A stretch of DNA of 64,000 nucleotides from Eurosta solidaginis (lineage: Eukaryota; Arthropoda; Insecta; Diptera; Tephritidae), in assembly GCF_040869045.1 (NCBI RefSeq), contig NC_090319.1, positions 62,654,779 through 62,718,778 of the forward strand, given 5' to 3'. A program made the position numbers and the translations under genes. Of this stretch, positions 44,129 to 56,240 are shown one piece after another. Every line of letters begins with the position of its first letter. Within the stretch, counting starts at the first letter, position 1. A model generated the notes under the pieces. It had not been told where the DNA came from and ran no database searches. It saw only the letters and a list, made by a program, of their open reading frames with translations.

Positions 44129-45424
44129 CCTTCAACCTTGGAGAAATACATTAAAATTCGCTTCATATATTAATCCTTCTCTAGCATAAATGTTTGTTGG
44201 GATATTATTAATATTTTTTTCATTCGAAGCCAAATACTCTGTATGCTGGCATTCACACAAATGCTTAAGAGCTTTTTAAATACTCAAACGCTTTCCATTT
44301 TACCGTTTTCGCTATACATACCTATGCGGGTCAAGCATTTAATTGAAGTGTCATCTATGACATTTGAGTACGTTGGCTGCACTGGTGCTGAGCAAACACA
44401 TTTCCGCAAGCATTATCCGCACAGTTGCCACTTTGGCCAATTTGTAGAACAAATTTACCAATTTTGTGAAAGCTTAGTTAGTGTGACTACTTAAGTGCCT
44501 GCCATTAGACGACGGTAGTTAACAGAGACAATAAAGTACATCATCTCTTAAAGGTTGTCTTAGAGAGACTACTTTTATTGGACTACTCGCAAGGGTTCAT
44601 GTGAAGGATCAATATATTTGAGTTTGGGTACAAGGATGGCTTACTGCAAACAGAAGTTTTAATTTATAGCAAATTATTTAAGAAATTCGTTGAAATATGA
44701 TTTGGTAATTTTTTTATAGTTTTGGTACTTTTTGACGCCGAATTTCGGCTCCCAAAACATTGTTGAGTATGGCAACTGTGTTTATGTGCACCTTTTGTAA
44801 ATAGACTGGATAATGAGAAAGATTGCAAAATGATTTAAAAATTTAAAATACCAACATCAAGGAGAGAAGTCATGAGGAGCTAACAGTGTATTTTGAATCA
44901 AAAACAAAAATTTATTAATAACAACATCTAAAAATGTAAGATGAACAAATTTAAATATATGTATAAACCAAAATGTTTGCTTTAAGATGCTATCAGTATT
45001 GAATTAAATGCATTTTTAAATGTTTTATAAAACTCTGAAGAACAATTTTGTAAATTTTTTGTTGTTGAGTAGTTGATCTTAAAACTCTGGTTTTGTAAAA
45101 TCTGAATGCATTCAATGCATTTAAATTGTCTGTAATTTTCTTGTAATCCCTTTTAGCTTCCATTTGCATTATATACCCACATCTTCGGCAACTTGTTACA
45201 TATTTCCGTTTTCACTTTCTTCATCATTTTTTTCTATAATTAGTTTCAAGTGACTGTTAATTGCCAAAATGCCAGTCCCAGTCCCTACAACCAGCAAATT
45301 TGTTTTCGTTTATTGAAACACCCGTGCGGCTGGATCGCTGATCACCCAGTGAATTACTTGGATCATTGGAGGTTTGTGGTTGCGGTGCATGCTGGCATTG
45401 AAATCGAAATTAAAAAAAAAAAAA
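44129..45424. other. No recognisable gene
   Basis: AT-rich. The frame at 44243-44494 (83 residues, several Cys/His) shows no recognised motif. CCAGTCCCAGTCCC near 45271 echoes the Helitron-like minisatellite. Confidence 0.35.
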
Positions 45425-46203
45425 ACAAGAAAGGAAGGGACTGTCTTCGGCTGTGCCGAAGACTTCATACCTTTCATGAATGGGGCTGAACAATAATCTT
45501 ATCCCGTTCGTAATCTCCAAATAATCGCATGTATAAGATAAGAAATATATAGTGAACAGATGTACATACCTAAACGATTTTTAAGATAAATATAAAATAA
45601 AAAATGGCAAAAAACCCCCTTATCTGAACGATCGGTTGTATGGGATATATATTATATGTAGCTCCGATCGAAATGATTAGAATAAATATCACCAAATTTA
45701 ACGTTCTTATATTGAAAATTAAGGGAGAAATTGCCAAAAATCTTTCTATCTGAACAATCGGTTGTATGGGATATTACTATACATATATAGCTTCGATCAA
45801 AGTGATTTTGTCAGAAAATCTTCTATGATATATTTAAATATATATCACCGAGTTTCACGTTTATACTTTCTAAATTGCGGCAGGAATGACCAAAATCGTC
45901 TTATCTGAACGATCGGTTGTATGGGAGATATATGTTATAGTGGTCCGATCCTACCGGATCCGACAAATGTCTAATATAATACAAAAATACATCCTTTTGC
46001 CAAATTTCATTGAGATATATCAAAATTTGAGGGACTAGTTTGGGTTCAAACAGACAGACGGACGGACATGGGTATATCAACTCAGTTCGTCGCCCTGATC
46101 AATTCGGTATACTTAATGGTGAGTCTATCTTCTATATTTCTCAACGTTACAAACATCGGATCAAAGTTAATATACCATTTCATGTTCATGAAAGGTATAA
46201 AAA
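45425..46203 (-). mobile_element. Second Helentron-like family: subTIRs plus terminal hairpin
   Basis: On the minus strand it starts TTTTTATACCTTTCATGAA (46203), carries three ~130-150 bp tandem units with TATCTGAACGATCGGTTGTA (45621, 45747, 45902), then the inverted subTIR TTCATGAAAGGTAT (45468-45481). After this comes a 9-bp hairpin (stem GTCTTCGGC, loop ACA on the minus strand; 45443-45463) and the end CCTTCCTTTCTTGTT. The plan is the same as the 33035 family but sequences differ apart from GGACGGACATGG and the CCTTCCTT.CTTGTT end. Confidence 0.72.
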
Positions 46204-47547
46204 TACATACATATATTTCAAACAACTGTAAAATTAGCCTGTCAAGTGATGTGCCCTGCTTCCTTGGCCGCAAGTAAACAAAAGAAATTGGTATTAAAAA
46301 CTTAAAAAATTTGTGGAAGTAGAAATATGAATGCAAATGCATGTAGGCAAATATGTACATAAATATTATAAAAGTAAAAGTTTCGGCAGCCATGAAAACA
46401 AAATTGAAATTACTGGCATTTTAGAGTTACTTTTGGCTACTTTATTTGAAATTCGTTTATTCGGTGCGATACAAAATGTGAATAGTCATACACGGAAAAC
46501 TTAAAGATTATAATGATACACAAGTACACCCAGAAAATTTGAACACTTCTCACACAATTTGTAAAATATTCCCAAAAAAAAATGTGTAAAAGAAAGAACG
46601 AGCTTAAAAATGTTACAGCAATAATACTCAGAAAAATCCCCAGTTGAAATAAATTGTAGGCATGCAGGAGGTATGACTTCTAAATGCATGAAAAAGTATG
46701 CGCGCTGTATTAGTGAAAATGTACGAATAATTCATTAGTTCCCAATTGGGGAAAGTTAAATATATGCATGCATTAACTATGCATGTTGTATTAATGATCT
46801 TATGTTTGTAAAAATACACTTTTATGAATTTTGTCGGTACGTATATAATTTACGACTTTTTGATTTTTCTTTACTATCTTGAAAATTTTATTCGTATTTA
46901 CGAAATGTGTGTACTTGAAAAAATCCTTTTTTTCGAAAAGAACTCCAGGATATGAATAATTGATGAGAGGTTGAACAACTTGGAGCAATAAACTTGGAAT
47001 ATATCGAGAATTAATGACGACTGCCGATCGTTTGGCACAGGATGCTTTACCGTCATTGAACGTGAATACAATTTTCAGAATGGTGAGATTTAACCAAACC
47101 TGTAAGAATTGTTCTTGAATTTTAGTCCCTGTAATCCAGGTTAATGACTTCAAGTTGCGTCATCTCACATCATATAAATGTTATTATTGTTGTAATTACA
47201 TATGAAAAATGAAATCCTATTGATGTATGCAGAAATAGTGCTTTCGTACGTATGAAACATACGTATGGATGTATACATGTTTTTCTAATGCTTTTGTATG
47301 CATTTAGCATCAATGCATGTAGTACATAGGAAGTAATATAGTATGCATTCTCCTTGAGAAACTACATGTGCTAAAAAGAAATAAACGTGCATTTATACTG
47401 GCATTCATACATAGTTCCGATTCATGCCTCAAGAATCGATGTTTCATGCATATATTTACAACTAGATTGGTTAAAAACAAAGAGATGGACATTGTTTTTT
47501 TTTTGATATCGAAAAACCATTCCCATTAAAACTTTCGAAGACTGCGC
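46204..47547. other. No recognised gene
   Basis: A minus-strand frame at 46800-47153 (117 residues) includes LNLTILKIVFTFNDGKASC and SLLLQVVQPLINYSYPGVLF, but there is no known motif and the C-terminal third is AT-driven. ATGCAT-rich stretches at 46630-47320. Confidence 0.35.
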
Positions 47548-47919
47548 ATATCCCCCAGCGGATTAGGGAATCAGAATATACCCGCGGTAGGTATGCCTGT
47601 CGTAAGAGGCGACTAAAATACCAGATTCAAGGAATTGTGTAGCGCAACCCTCTCAGGTTGCCAGAACGATATATAGCTTCTCCAAGCCCAATTGTCAATC
47701 TCACCCATCCATGGCGAGTCTTGTTTCATTAACAGCCGAGCCTCTGGCGACCCCGAACTACTCATGGATCTAGGGGTGGGAGGGCGGTATGGACAAGAAG
47801 GTCGCATGTGGTCATAACAAATCGTTCCCGAGACGGTCGGGCTTCGTAACGGAACGTACCGGATCTGCATCCGGCAAAGGCCCAAAAACATCGATAACAC
47901 TCTCCAAGATCTTTCAAAG
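47548..47919 (+). repeat. Family C retroposed repeat, long copy lacking the tail
   Basis: Begins CCCCCAGCGGATTAGGGAATC, includes GTAAGAGGCGACTAAAATACC, GCTTCTCCAAGCCCAATTGTC, CGTTCCCGAGACGGTCGGGC and ATCGATAACACTCTCC. This is the most 5'-complete copy in the window. Confidence 0.75.
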
Positions 47920-48123
47920 TAAAAGAAGACCTGAGCCAAAGTAGAAGAAAAAACATCTAGCCACTACATAGCACTAACTCCCTGAAAGGTCAACTGGACG
48001 ATTTGCATAAGGTTATTGACATTTGCGGCTCCACTTTGTTGATCCCGCTGCATGCGCCAACTTATTCGTATGTTATTATTTTTTATTGTGTTTAATTTTT
48101 TTTTAAATTTGCAAAAAAAAAAT

Positions 48124-48476
48124 GATTCAAGGGGTTGTGTAGTGCAACCCTTTCAAGAGGCTGCCAGCGCAATTTATAGCTTCTCCAACCCAATTGTGAA
48201 ACTCACCTTCCCGTTGCGAGTCCTGCTTCTTTAGCAGCCAAGGCTCTGGTGATCCCAAGTTCTTCACGGAAGTAAGAGGTGGTGAGCGCGATGACCTAAG
48301 AGGTTCAGTGTGGTAATACTAAATCGTTTTCGAAATGGTCGGGCTTGTACCTTGAGGGTGCTTGTTACCAGAACGTACCGGATCTAAATCTGGCAGAGGA
48401 CCTTCAATATCGATAACACTCCCCAAAACCGTCGGAGAGTGTTTTTATCGCTACAACAACAACAACAATTCAACGG
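48124..48476 (+). repeat. Family C retroposed repeat with (CAA)n tail
   Basis: GATTCAAGGGGTTGTGTAG... to GTCGGAGAGTGTTTTTATCG and (CAA)n at 48454-48472. About 200 bp downstream of another copy in the same orientation. Confidence 0.75.
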
Positions 48477-48717
48477 GTTTAATCTTTTTTTGATTTGGGG
48501 CAAGAGTTCCAGCGGAAAAAAGAGAACATCATGTTCACTATTATTTTCTTTAATATATTTTGGTACGTACCTCGTTAATTTTTTAAGCGTAAATTTTGCC
48601 GCAAAATGCTACTTAGAAACAACCAAAGTCAGGTGGCTGCAATTTCCTATCAAAAAACATGTATGTAAATCACTTTTCGTAACATTGTTGTATGATCGAA
48701 TAATTTTGCATATTTTG

Positions 48718-50063
48718 TTTTATACTCAGCTGAGCAGAGCTCACAGAGTATATTAATTTTGTTCGCATAACGGTACCCCGTAACGGCATAAACTAATCGA
48801 GATAGATATAGACTTCTATATATTAAAATGATCTGGGCAAAAAAAGAGATTGATTTAGCCATGCCCGTCCGTCCGTACGTCTGTCCGTAAACATGATAAC
48901 TTGAGTAACTTTTAAGGCATTTGATGAAATTTGGTGTGTAGGTTCCTGGGCACTTATCTCAGATCGCTATTTAAAATGAACGAAATCTGACTATAACCAC
49001 GACCAGTTTTTCGATATCGAAAATTTCGAAAAACCGAAAAAGTGCGATAATTCATTACCAAAGACCGATAAAGCGAAGAAACTTGGTAGGTGGGTTGACC
49101 TTATGACGCACAATAGAAAATTAGTGAAATCTTGGACAATGGGCGTGGCACCGCCCACTTTTAAAAGTTTTGCAAGCTGTAATTTGGCAGTCGTTGGAAT
49201 TGGGCAGAAACGTTAATCCTATTACTGTATGTGTGCTAATTAAAAATTAGCAAAATCGGATGACGAACACGCCCACTTAAAAAAAAATTTTAAAAGTAAA
49301 ATTTTAACAAAATTTGGTAAGGTCATAGCCTCTATGACGATAACTGTTTTCTGTGAAAATGGGCGAAATCGGTTGAAGCCACGCCCAGTTTTTACACACC
49401 TTCCGCTCGGCCGTTAACACGATAACTTGAGTAAAAATCGATATATCTTTACTAAACTTAATTCACGAACTTTTATGAACTCTCTTTATCTTGGTATTAA
49501 AAATGGGCGAAATCCGGCTATGACCACGCCACCTTTTTCGATATCGAAAATTTCGAAAAATGAAAAAAAAATGCCATAATTCTATACCAAATACGAAAAA
49601 AAGGATGAAAGCCCTTGGAATCATGGCAGGAATACTGTTCGTGGTATTACATATATAAATAAATTAGCTGTACCCGCCAAATGATGTTCTGGGTCACCCT
49701 GGCCCACATTTTGGTCGATATCTCGAAAACGCCTTCACACATAAAACTAAGGGTCACTCCCTTTTAAAATACTCATTACCACCTTTCGTTTGATACTCAT
49801 ATCGTACAAGCACATTCTGGAGTCACCCCTGGTGCACGTTTATGGCGATTTATCGAAAAGGCGTCCACCTTTAGAATTGTGGCCCACTCCCTTTTAAAAT
49901 ACTCTTTAATACCTTCCATTTGATAGCCATGCCATACAAACACCTTCCAGGGTTACCCTATGTTCATTTTCCTACATGGTGGGTTTGCCTTATTTTGTCT
50001 CCAAATCTCTCAGCTGAGTATGTAAGGTTCGGTTACACCCGAACTTAGCCTTCCTTACTTGTT
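48718..50063 (+). mobile_element. Helentron-derived (DINE-1/HINE-like) element, 1,346 bp
   Basis: TTTTATACTCAGCTGAGCAG 5' end, family blocks with internal deletions, only two satellite units (near 49791 and 49919), 3' subTIR CTCTCAGCTGAGTAT (the subTIR pair carries compensating CAGCTGAG in both arms), perfect hairpin (50027-50044) and terminus CCTTCCTTACTTGTT. Confidence 0.8.
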
Positions 50064-50599
50064 TTAAATTATTCTCAACTGTTATTTCTTTTCATTTTAC
50101 ATTTTAATAAAGTCAAAGATTAGCCCAAAAGAGCAAAACTCAATCAATAAAAAAGCGTTTTTATAATCAAAAAAATTTAATTAATGAATGATAATAACAA
50201 AAAAATGAAACAAAATATTTGTCTTATTAAGCTACTTTTGAAAGAGGCAATGTGCATTTTTTGCCCCAACTTGTTTCGAATTGTGTGTTTTATGCTAATT
50301 TCTTTTATTTATGCGTCATGTTAAACATGTATTAAATTTAACTGATTTGCATTGTTGTTTTTGATAACACATACATAATATTTGTCACAGAAATATTTGA
50401 GCTGACAAACAGTTGCGCTCGATTTTTTTCGTAATTTTTTTTTTGTACTTTTTTTCATTGAAATGAATTGATACGAAATATTTTTAAACTGATTTACATA
50501 ATTGTTATACGCGCTGACAGTCTTTTGATGTGAAATAAAATTTGCTTTTAATTAAAAATAAATTTTTTGTTAGTTTAGGAAGTTTATGTATGTGACTTC

Positions 50600-52220
50600 G
50601 ACTGAAGTATGTGTAGCCTGTTCGCCAACGTGAGGGACAAGAGGGAAAAGAAATTAGTTTTCAAAACTTGCCAGAGCTAAAATTTCTTCTCACTGAAAGT
50701 ATTTCGCAATTTCTGTAAGTTCGATTTTTTTAGAAGTTCGAATTTTGTTCGAAATTTTTTGTTTCGAATTTAACATATTTTGTTTTGTACCACTTCATTT
50801 GAATTTACCAGAAAGAAAGTAAATACGTAAAAATATATGTAAATGGGTCATCGCAAAACTTTCACAGTGGATTTGCTCAAATCTCGACATTCGGACTGTC
50901 TCATGTAAAAAATTAGGTCGGTAATTTAATGTAGATTTATTTCATTTTCGAAATTGGAATTTTTTTCGAAGTTAAAAATTTTTTTTTTGCGGTTTGTTTT
51001 TTGATTTGGTACCAAAAAACGCAACCGTGAATTTAATTAATACAAAACGATATTGCACGAAATTCGAATTTAAAATTTAATTTAAAATTAAATGTTTATC
51101 TTTTTTAAAGAAAAAGCCGAAAGCTTCTGCTTTCAGATAATTCTGATGTTACTCAAATTTCAAAATTAGAGTTTTATTGGTAAGATAGCGAAAGTTTTTT
51201 AAGCTTCCGGTGTGTGCTTTTTTTAAGTACTCAGTACTCAAAAAAACTAATACGTGAATTGCATTTAGAAAACTAATTGAACGCATCTCGCAAATCGAAG
51301 CTATAAGTTCTTGTGCATCGTATTTTTTTCGGTGCCGTATTAAAATTTCAACAAGAGATTTTTTTGTCTAAAAGTTTATAAGAATCAAAGTTGTTCGAAA
51401 GTTTAAGTTTTTTCAATTGTAAATTTCGAAGTTACAAGTTCTTCTACAACGAACTTTCCTTCGTTACCGTCTTCGGCGAAACTTCTCTAAATTACGGTGA
51501 TTTTTTTATTTGAACTAAGAAATTGAGGTGCCCGAATTTGAAAAATCGATTTAATCATTGGAGTTTGAACTTTTTCAAAATGAAATTTTCTTCTGAATTG
51601 TTTTTTTTTCGCCAAAGAGCAGTTAGTTTATTGATGGAACGAGTAGTACAACTTTTTAGTCTTCTTCTTCTAAAATATTCTTTGAGCTTGAGCGGTAGAA
51701 GCTTTAAGTTTCTTCATTGAAATGGAAAGGAAATTAATTTTTTTTTTCAAGGTTTATATTTTGCACTACTCGGGTGAGTTTATTGAATTAGTAATAAACA
51801 ACCGAGTCATAAATTAAATCAAAAAAATATACTGCACAATTTTCGATAATCGATTTCATTTTCGAAGTTCAAATCTGTTCTGAAGTTTCATGTTCTTCAA
51901 AGTCGACTATTTTTTCAAATCCGAAGAAGCCGAACGTTTCAGTAATTTATCAATTCAATTCTAAAAATCTTAAAACTTTGACATTAGATATTTTTTTGAA
52001 AATTTTGAAATTTCGAAAATCGAGTTTGTTTTGAAGTTCGAATTTTTTTCGAAGTTACATGCTCTTCTACGTCGCAGTTTGATCAGCTCCTCCAATAGAA
52101 AATATGTGGTCAATGAAAATTCGTAGTCTTAATGTAAGTTTAGCAACAGAAAAAGATTTTTAAATTTAGACAGATAATTTTGAAACTTTCCAAACTTCGA
52201 AAAAACAAAAGAACAAACCT
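50600..52220. repeat. Diverged TTCGAA-rich repetitive region
   Basis: Words such as TTCGAAATTT, TTTTCGAAGTT and TTTCGAAGTTACAAGTTCTTCTAC (51427) / TTTCGAAGTTACATGCTCTTCTAC (52050) recur with heavy divergence. No coding frame. Unit boundaries cannot be fixed by eye. Confidence 0.5.
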
Positions 52221-53240
52221 CACCATATTCAGAAAGTTAGAGTAAAACAGTTTTAATTTTTTCTTTAATATTTCTTTAAACATATCACCTCACCATTCTT
52301 CTTGTTATCTCTATGGCACAAAGGAGTTCTTCACCTTCACTTTCCCATAATGCTAGAGTACATTGACAAAGAAATTTCCGGTGACAAATCGCTTCAAATC
52401 GAAACTAAATAGTCTAAAGTACAATAAACTTGCTATTATCTCAGCATTTTTAATTTCATTCAATACAATACGTAAAGTGTGATCGTCTCACTATCATCAT
52501 CATTGATGCACACCTTTAAGGTGTTGAAGTGCTCTGCTAAAAGTGAATTGCTGTTTTTACTTTATCCCTTTTGCTATCGCTTCAGTCCATATAACTTCCT
52601 GTTGCTTCTTTTGTATACATTCAAATATTTCTGTTTTTTTTTTTTCAAGAACAAAAAGAAGTACATAAAATAAGAAAATCCAAACCTTTAGCAGAACACT
52701 TTGGCTTTAGATTGTTGATGGTGTCGCGCCATTTCGTGCAACCTTTCATTCGCCGTAAGCAATTGGAATTTTTAAAATACTTGAACAATTGCTTCCGGCT
52801 AAAAATACTAAACAATACTAAATTTATGTATATACATACATATAAAAAGGTCCTAATTCGTTTGTTTATGCTGGGATATATTCGAGATGTCCATGAATGA
52901 AAATATATTTATTTTTGTATTATTATATGTTTGCTTGAATATTACGAGTGCAGTGCTGCATTTAGTAAATTGTTTTTTTTTTATATTTTTGGTTTCTAAA
53001 TTTTTATATGTTTTTCCAGATTTCAAAAAAAGGGGGTTTCGACCGTGTTTTGAAGTTATATATTGATATTATTCAGTACTAAGAAGGTAAAATATAAAGA
53101 CAGTTCTAAAGCGAAAGTTATGACATATTAAAAACAACTACTTCCGAAATTTTTGCTTTTTAGCAAAACGTATTGACTTTTTCATCATTCCGCGAAAAAA
53201 AATTTAATTCTATAAAATATTGTAGTTTGTATAAAAAATA
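52221..53240. other. No recognisable gene
   Basis: AT-rich. Frames at 52479-52673 and 52712-52900 show no motif. Confidence 0.35.
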
Positions 53241-53249
53241 GTCCATTTT

Positions 53250-55430
53250 TACGAAAAATCGATTTTCGAAATTTTCCAAGTCGTATTTTGCAGACTTTTT
53301 CGAACAGAAAAGGAAACTCTTAGTATACAAACTTAACTTAATAAATGGGGTAATAAGTTATTACTGATTCTTTAAAAAGAGCACATAAAAAAAAAAATAA
53401 TTAGTTATATAGAAAAAGCGATTTTCGAATAACGTCTATAATTCTCAAATTTCGCCTTTCTAAAGCTGAAGTAATGAGCGATTAAAAAAAATATTTTCAA
53501 GTAAAGTTCACTATTTGATAGTTTCTTGATGTGCTTTTTACTTTGACGATTATTTAATGGGACAATATTTGCAAGCGCGGGGTTCTAAAGTGTCGAAGAT
53601 TATGTGTAGGTCTTACAACCTTTGTTAGTCTAAGGTAAGTTGCTTCTGTCATTAAAAAGAGCGGACTGTAGACTCATGACGGGTATTCTGACTGGACACT
53701 GCCTTCTGGCGTCACATGCCTTTAAATTAGGCTTGGTCAGTGATAGCATATGTAGGAAGTGCGGGTTGGAGGAGGAAACGATCGAGCACGTTCTGTGCTC
53801 GTGCCCTGCACTTGCCAGGCTAAGACTCCAGCTATTAGGAGTGATACAGCCTAACCTAACCTAACCTAATATTTGAAATCGTTGCTTCTCATCTTTAGGT
53901 AATGGAAAGGGAAATAGTTTTTGTAGACTAACTTACAAAAGCTAATGATTAAGAGATTTTTCTTAAATAGAATTTTTAATTTTTCTGTGAAAGGTTAAAT
54001 ATTTAGTTCAACAATGGAATGCCGATAGTAACGCAAATAGTGCATTTCTACAAAAAATCGATTTTCGAAAATTATCCAAGTTATATTCCTCAAGCTTTTT
54101 GAAACTGAAAGAGATACTTTTCGTATAAAAAAATTAGTATTTCACAGTATTTTTATACATTGAAAGGCTACTTATGACTAATTTTTTTTAGAAGTACACA
54201 GATAGTAAAAAATAGTTCATAGCTCGAAACATAATTTCATATTTTTGGTAATGCAAAAAAAACTACTTTTTGACCAATTAAAAATTTTGAAAGGAAAGAA
54301 ATTAGTATGAATACTTTCTTAAATTGATTTTTAATTTTTTTGTGTTAGATACAACAAAACCATGCTGATAGAAAAAAAAATATTAGTGCGTTTGTTCAAA
54401 AAATCGAGTTTCGAAAATTTTCGAAGTGGTTGTTTTAAAGTTTTAGAAACTGTGTTAAAGATTAATTTTTTATAGTATTTTAATAAATTTCAGGATTACT
54501 TATGAGTGACTTTCTTAGACGAATACCGAAAATAACAAATTATTTCGATGTTTCGATATTACATATGTGCTTTTTGATATTGTTCAGTACTTAAAAATCA
54601 AAGTTTATGGACAGTTCTAAAAGCAAAAGTTACTTTATTTATCGGAGGATATTTTCGATCATTTTTTTTCATCATTTGGTACTAAAAAAAAATATTTTTT
54701 TACATCACTAAAAGTATTAAATTGGTAAATTTATTAGCCTTGTTTAATATAATTTGATAATTTTAATTGAGCTGTAGGCCAGATTATTGAATAAAACTTC
54801 TTTTTTTTTAGTAGTATTCAAAATATATTTATTTGTTCGATATTTCGACTTCAACCTGAAGTCATCATCAAGAATCTACGAAGAAAACAATTAACATTTT
54901 TAAACATACATTTCCGTAGCAAAAATACGACTTGAAAAAAAAATTATTTATTTACAAAAAAGAATGTTTATCAAAAAGGCAATTTCGAAATCTGTTTTCG
55001 AAATTTTCGATGTTTTATTTTTCAGGCTTTTTGACACATAATTAGCGTTTTTAGTATAAAAACAGTATTTGAAAGTATTTTGATATATTTGGAGACTACA
55101 TAGGACTAGTTCTTTTGAATGAACACCAGCAATAAACAGCTCTAACAGAAAAAGTAATGATCGATTAAAGAGAGAGTTTGTCGACATTAAATTTTTTAGC
55201 AAAAAAAGCACAATAGTTGCTAACTTTTTTAATATCTTTGACGTTTTTTTTTATTTTTGCGTGAAATACATATTCAAAAATAGTTCATTTATTCGAAAAT
55301 GGATTTTCGAAAAGTTTCGAAGTTTTATTTTTTAAGCTTTTTGTTGAAAAGAGCCACTTTTAATGCAAAAGCTTAATTTTTGGCATTGTTCTAAAAAATA
55401 TGAAGACTACTAACAATCTCAAAAAAGTTC
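53250..55430. repeat. Old tandem-like repeat array (units around 300-350 bp), several degenerate copies
   Basis: A composite of AATCGATTTTCGAAA-TTTTCC, then ...AAGCTTTTTGAAAC..., ...CTTTTAGTATAAAAA..., ...GGAGACTACTTATGACTA..., ...GAACAC..AATAA recurs starting near 53262, 54049, 54390, 54985 and 55295. Intervals are about 341, 595 and 310 bp, plus a longer one containing a LINE insertion. Divergence is high. No coding frame and no known family. Confidence 0.6.
53600..53870 (+). pseudogene. LINE C-terminal fragment (zinc-finger tail) ending in (CCTAA)4
   Basis: The frame at 53640-53864 has the C-terminal pattern of R1/Jockey-type LINEs with an RNase H/zinc tail: DCRLMTGILTGHCLLASHAF, KLGLVSDSICRKCGLEEETI, EHVLCSCPAL (C..C...H....C). 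Everything upstream is missing. It runs straight into CCTAACCTAACCTAACCTAA (53850-53869). Confidence 0.75.
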
Positions 55431-56240
55431 AAAAATTTATGACGTGGAAATTTTAACGACCATTCCATTTTCTCATAGTATTTTAGCAATGTTTTATTTC
55501 ATTTAAAAAATATTTACGCGACTATTATATATAGTACAATCAAAAAACCATAAAAACATATAATTTTTGTTCCTTCAACCAAACGAATTAAAACAAAAAA
55601 AAATTTGTAATGTTTTATAAAGAATAAAAAACCGTTATTTATGACTAATATTTGCGTGCGTGCGTCATAATTTAATATCTTCATTTTGTCAACAATTTTC
55701 TTAGCTTCAATATGCACAATTTAGTATTTATGTCTATAAATATATATTTTTGCTTCAACTTCAAAATTTAAATGAGTTGTCACCAAAAAGCTGACAAAGC
55801 CGCGAACGCGTTCAACCGGTAGCCCAGCAGTGTGACTATAACAGCATCTGCAAATATATACGCATGTAGAATTATATTTATGCACAAGTTTGGTTGTATG
55901 TGTATATTCGAACGTCCTGTCAACTTACAGTATTTAGCAATACTTAAAAAGTGTATTTTATATTTTAATGTTTTTGTTTTTTTTTTTTCTTCTAACGATA
56001 CCCTACTGAAAACATAGTACGTGCTTTTGAAAAAAAAAAAAAAAAAAAATTTATGGATTTATGGATGGCAACCCTGTGCCAAATTTTTAAAAGAAATGAA
56101 AAGAAAATATATTTTTTTTTTTAGTAAATTATGTCTTTAAATACCTGAAACATAAAAAACACATTTTTGCCGACTTTTTTTACTAACAAATGCAACCTTT
56201 CTCCATTGAAGTATGGAATTATATGAATTATGACAACCGT
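55431..56240. other. No recognisable gene
   Basis: AT-rich with a 24-bp A run at 56030-56050. No supported feature. Confidence 0.4.

Noticed and set aside
46800..47153. 117-residue minus-strand frame with a plausible splice acceptor (TTCTTACAG) inside
   Set aside because: No recognised domain. The C-terminal third is AT-driven and the upstream start is not supported. Left as unassigned.
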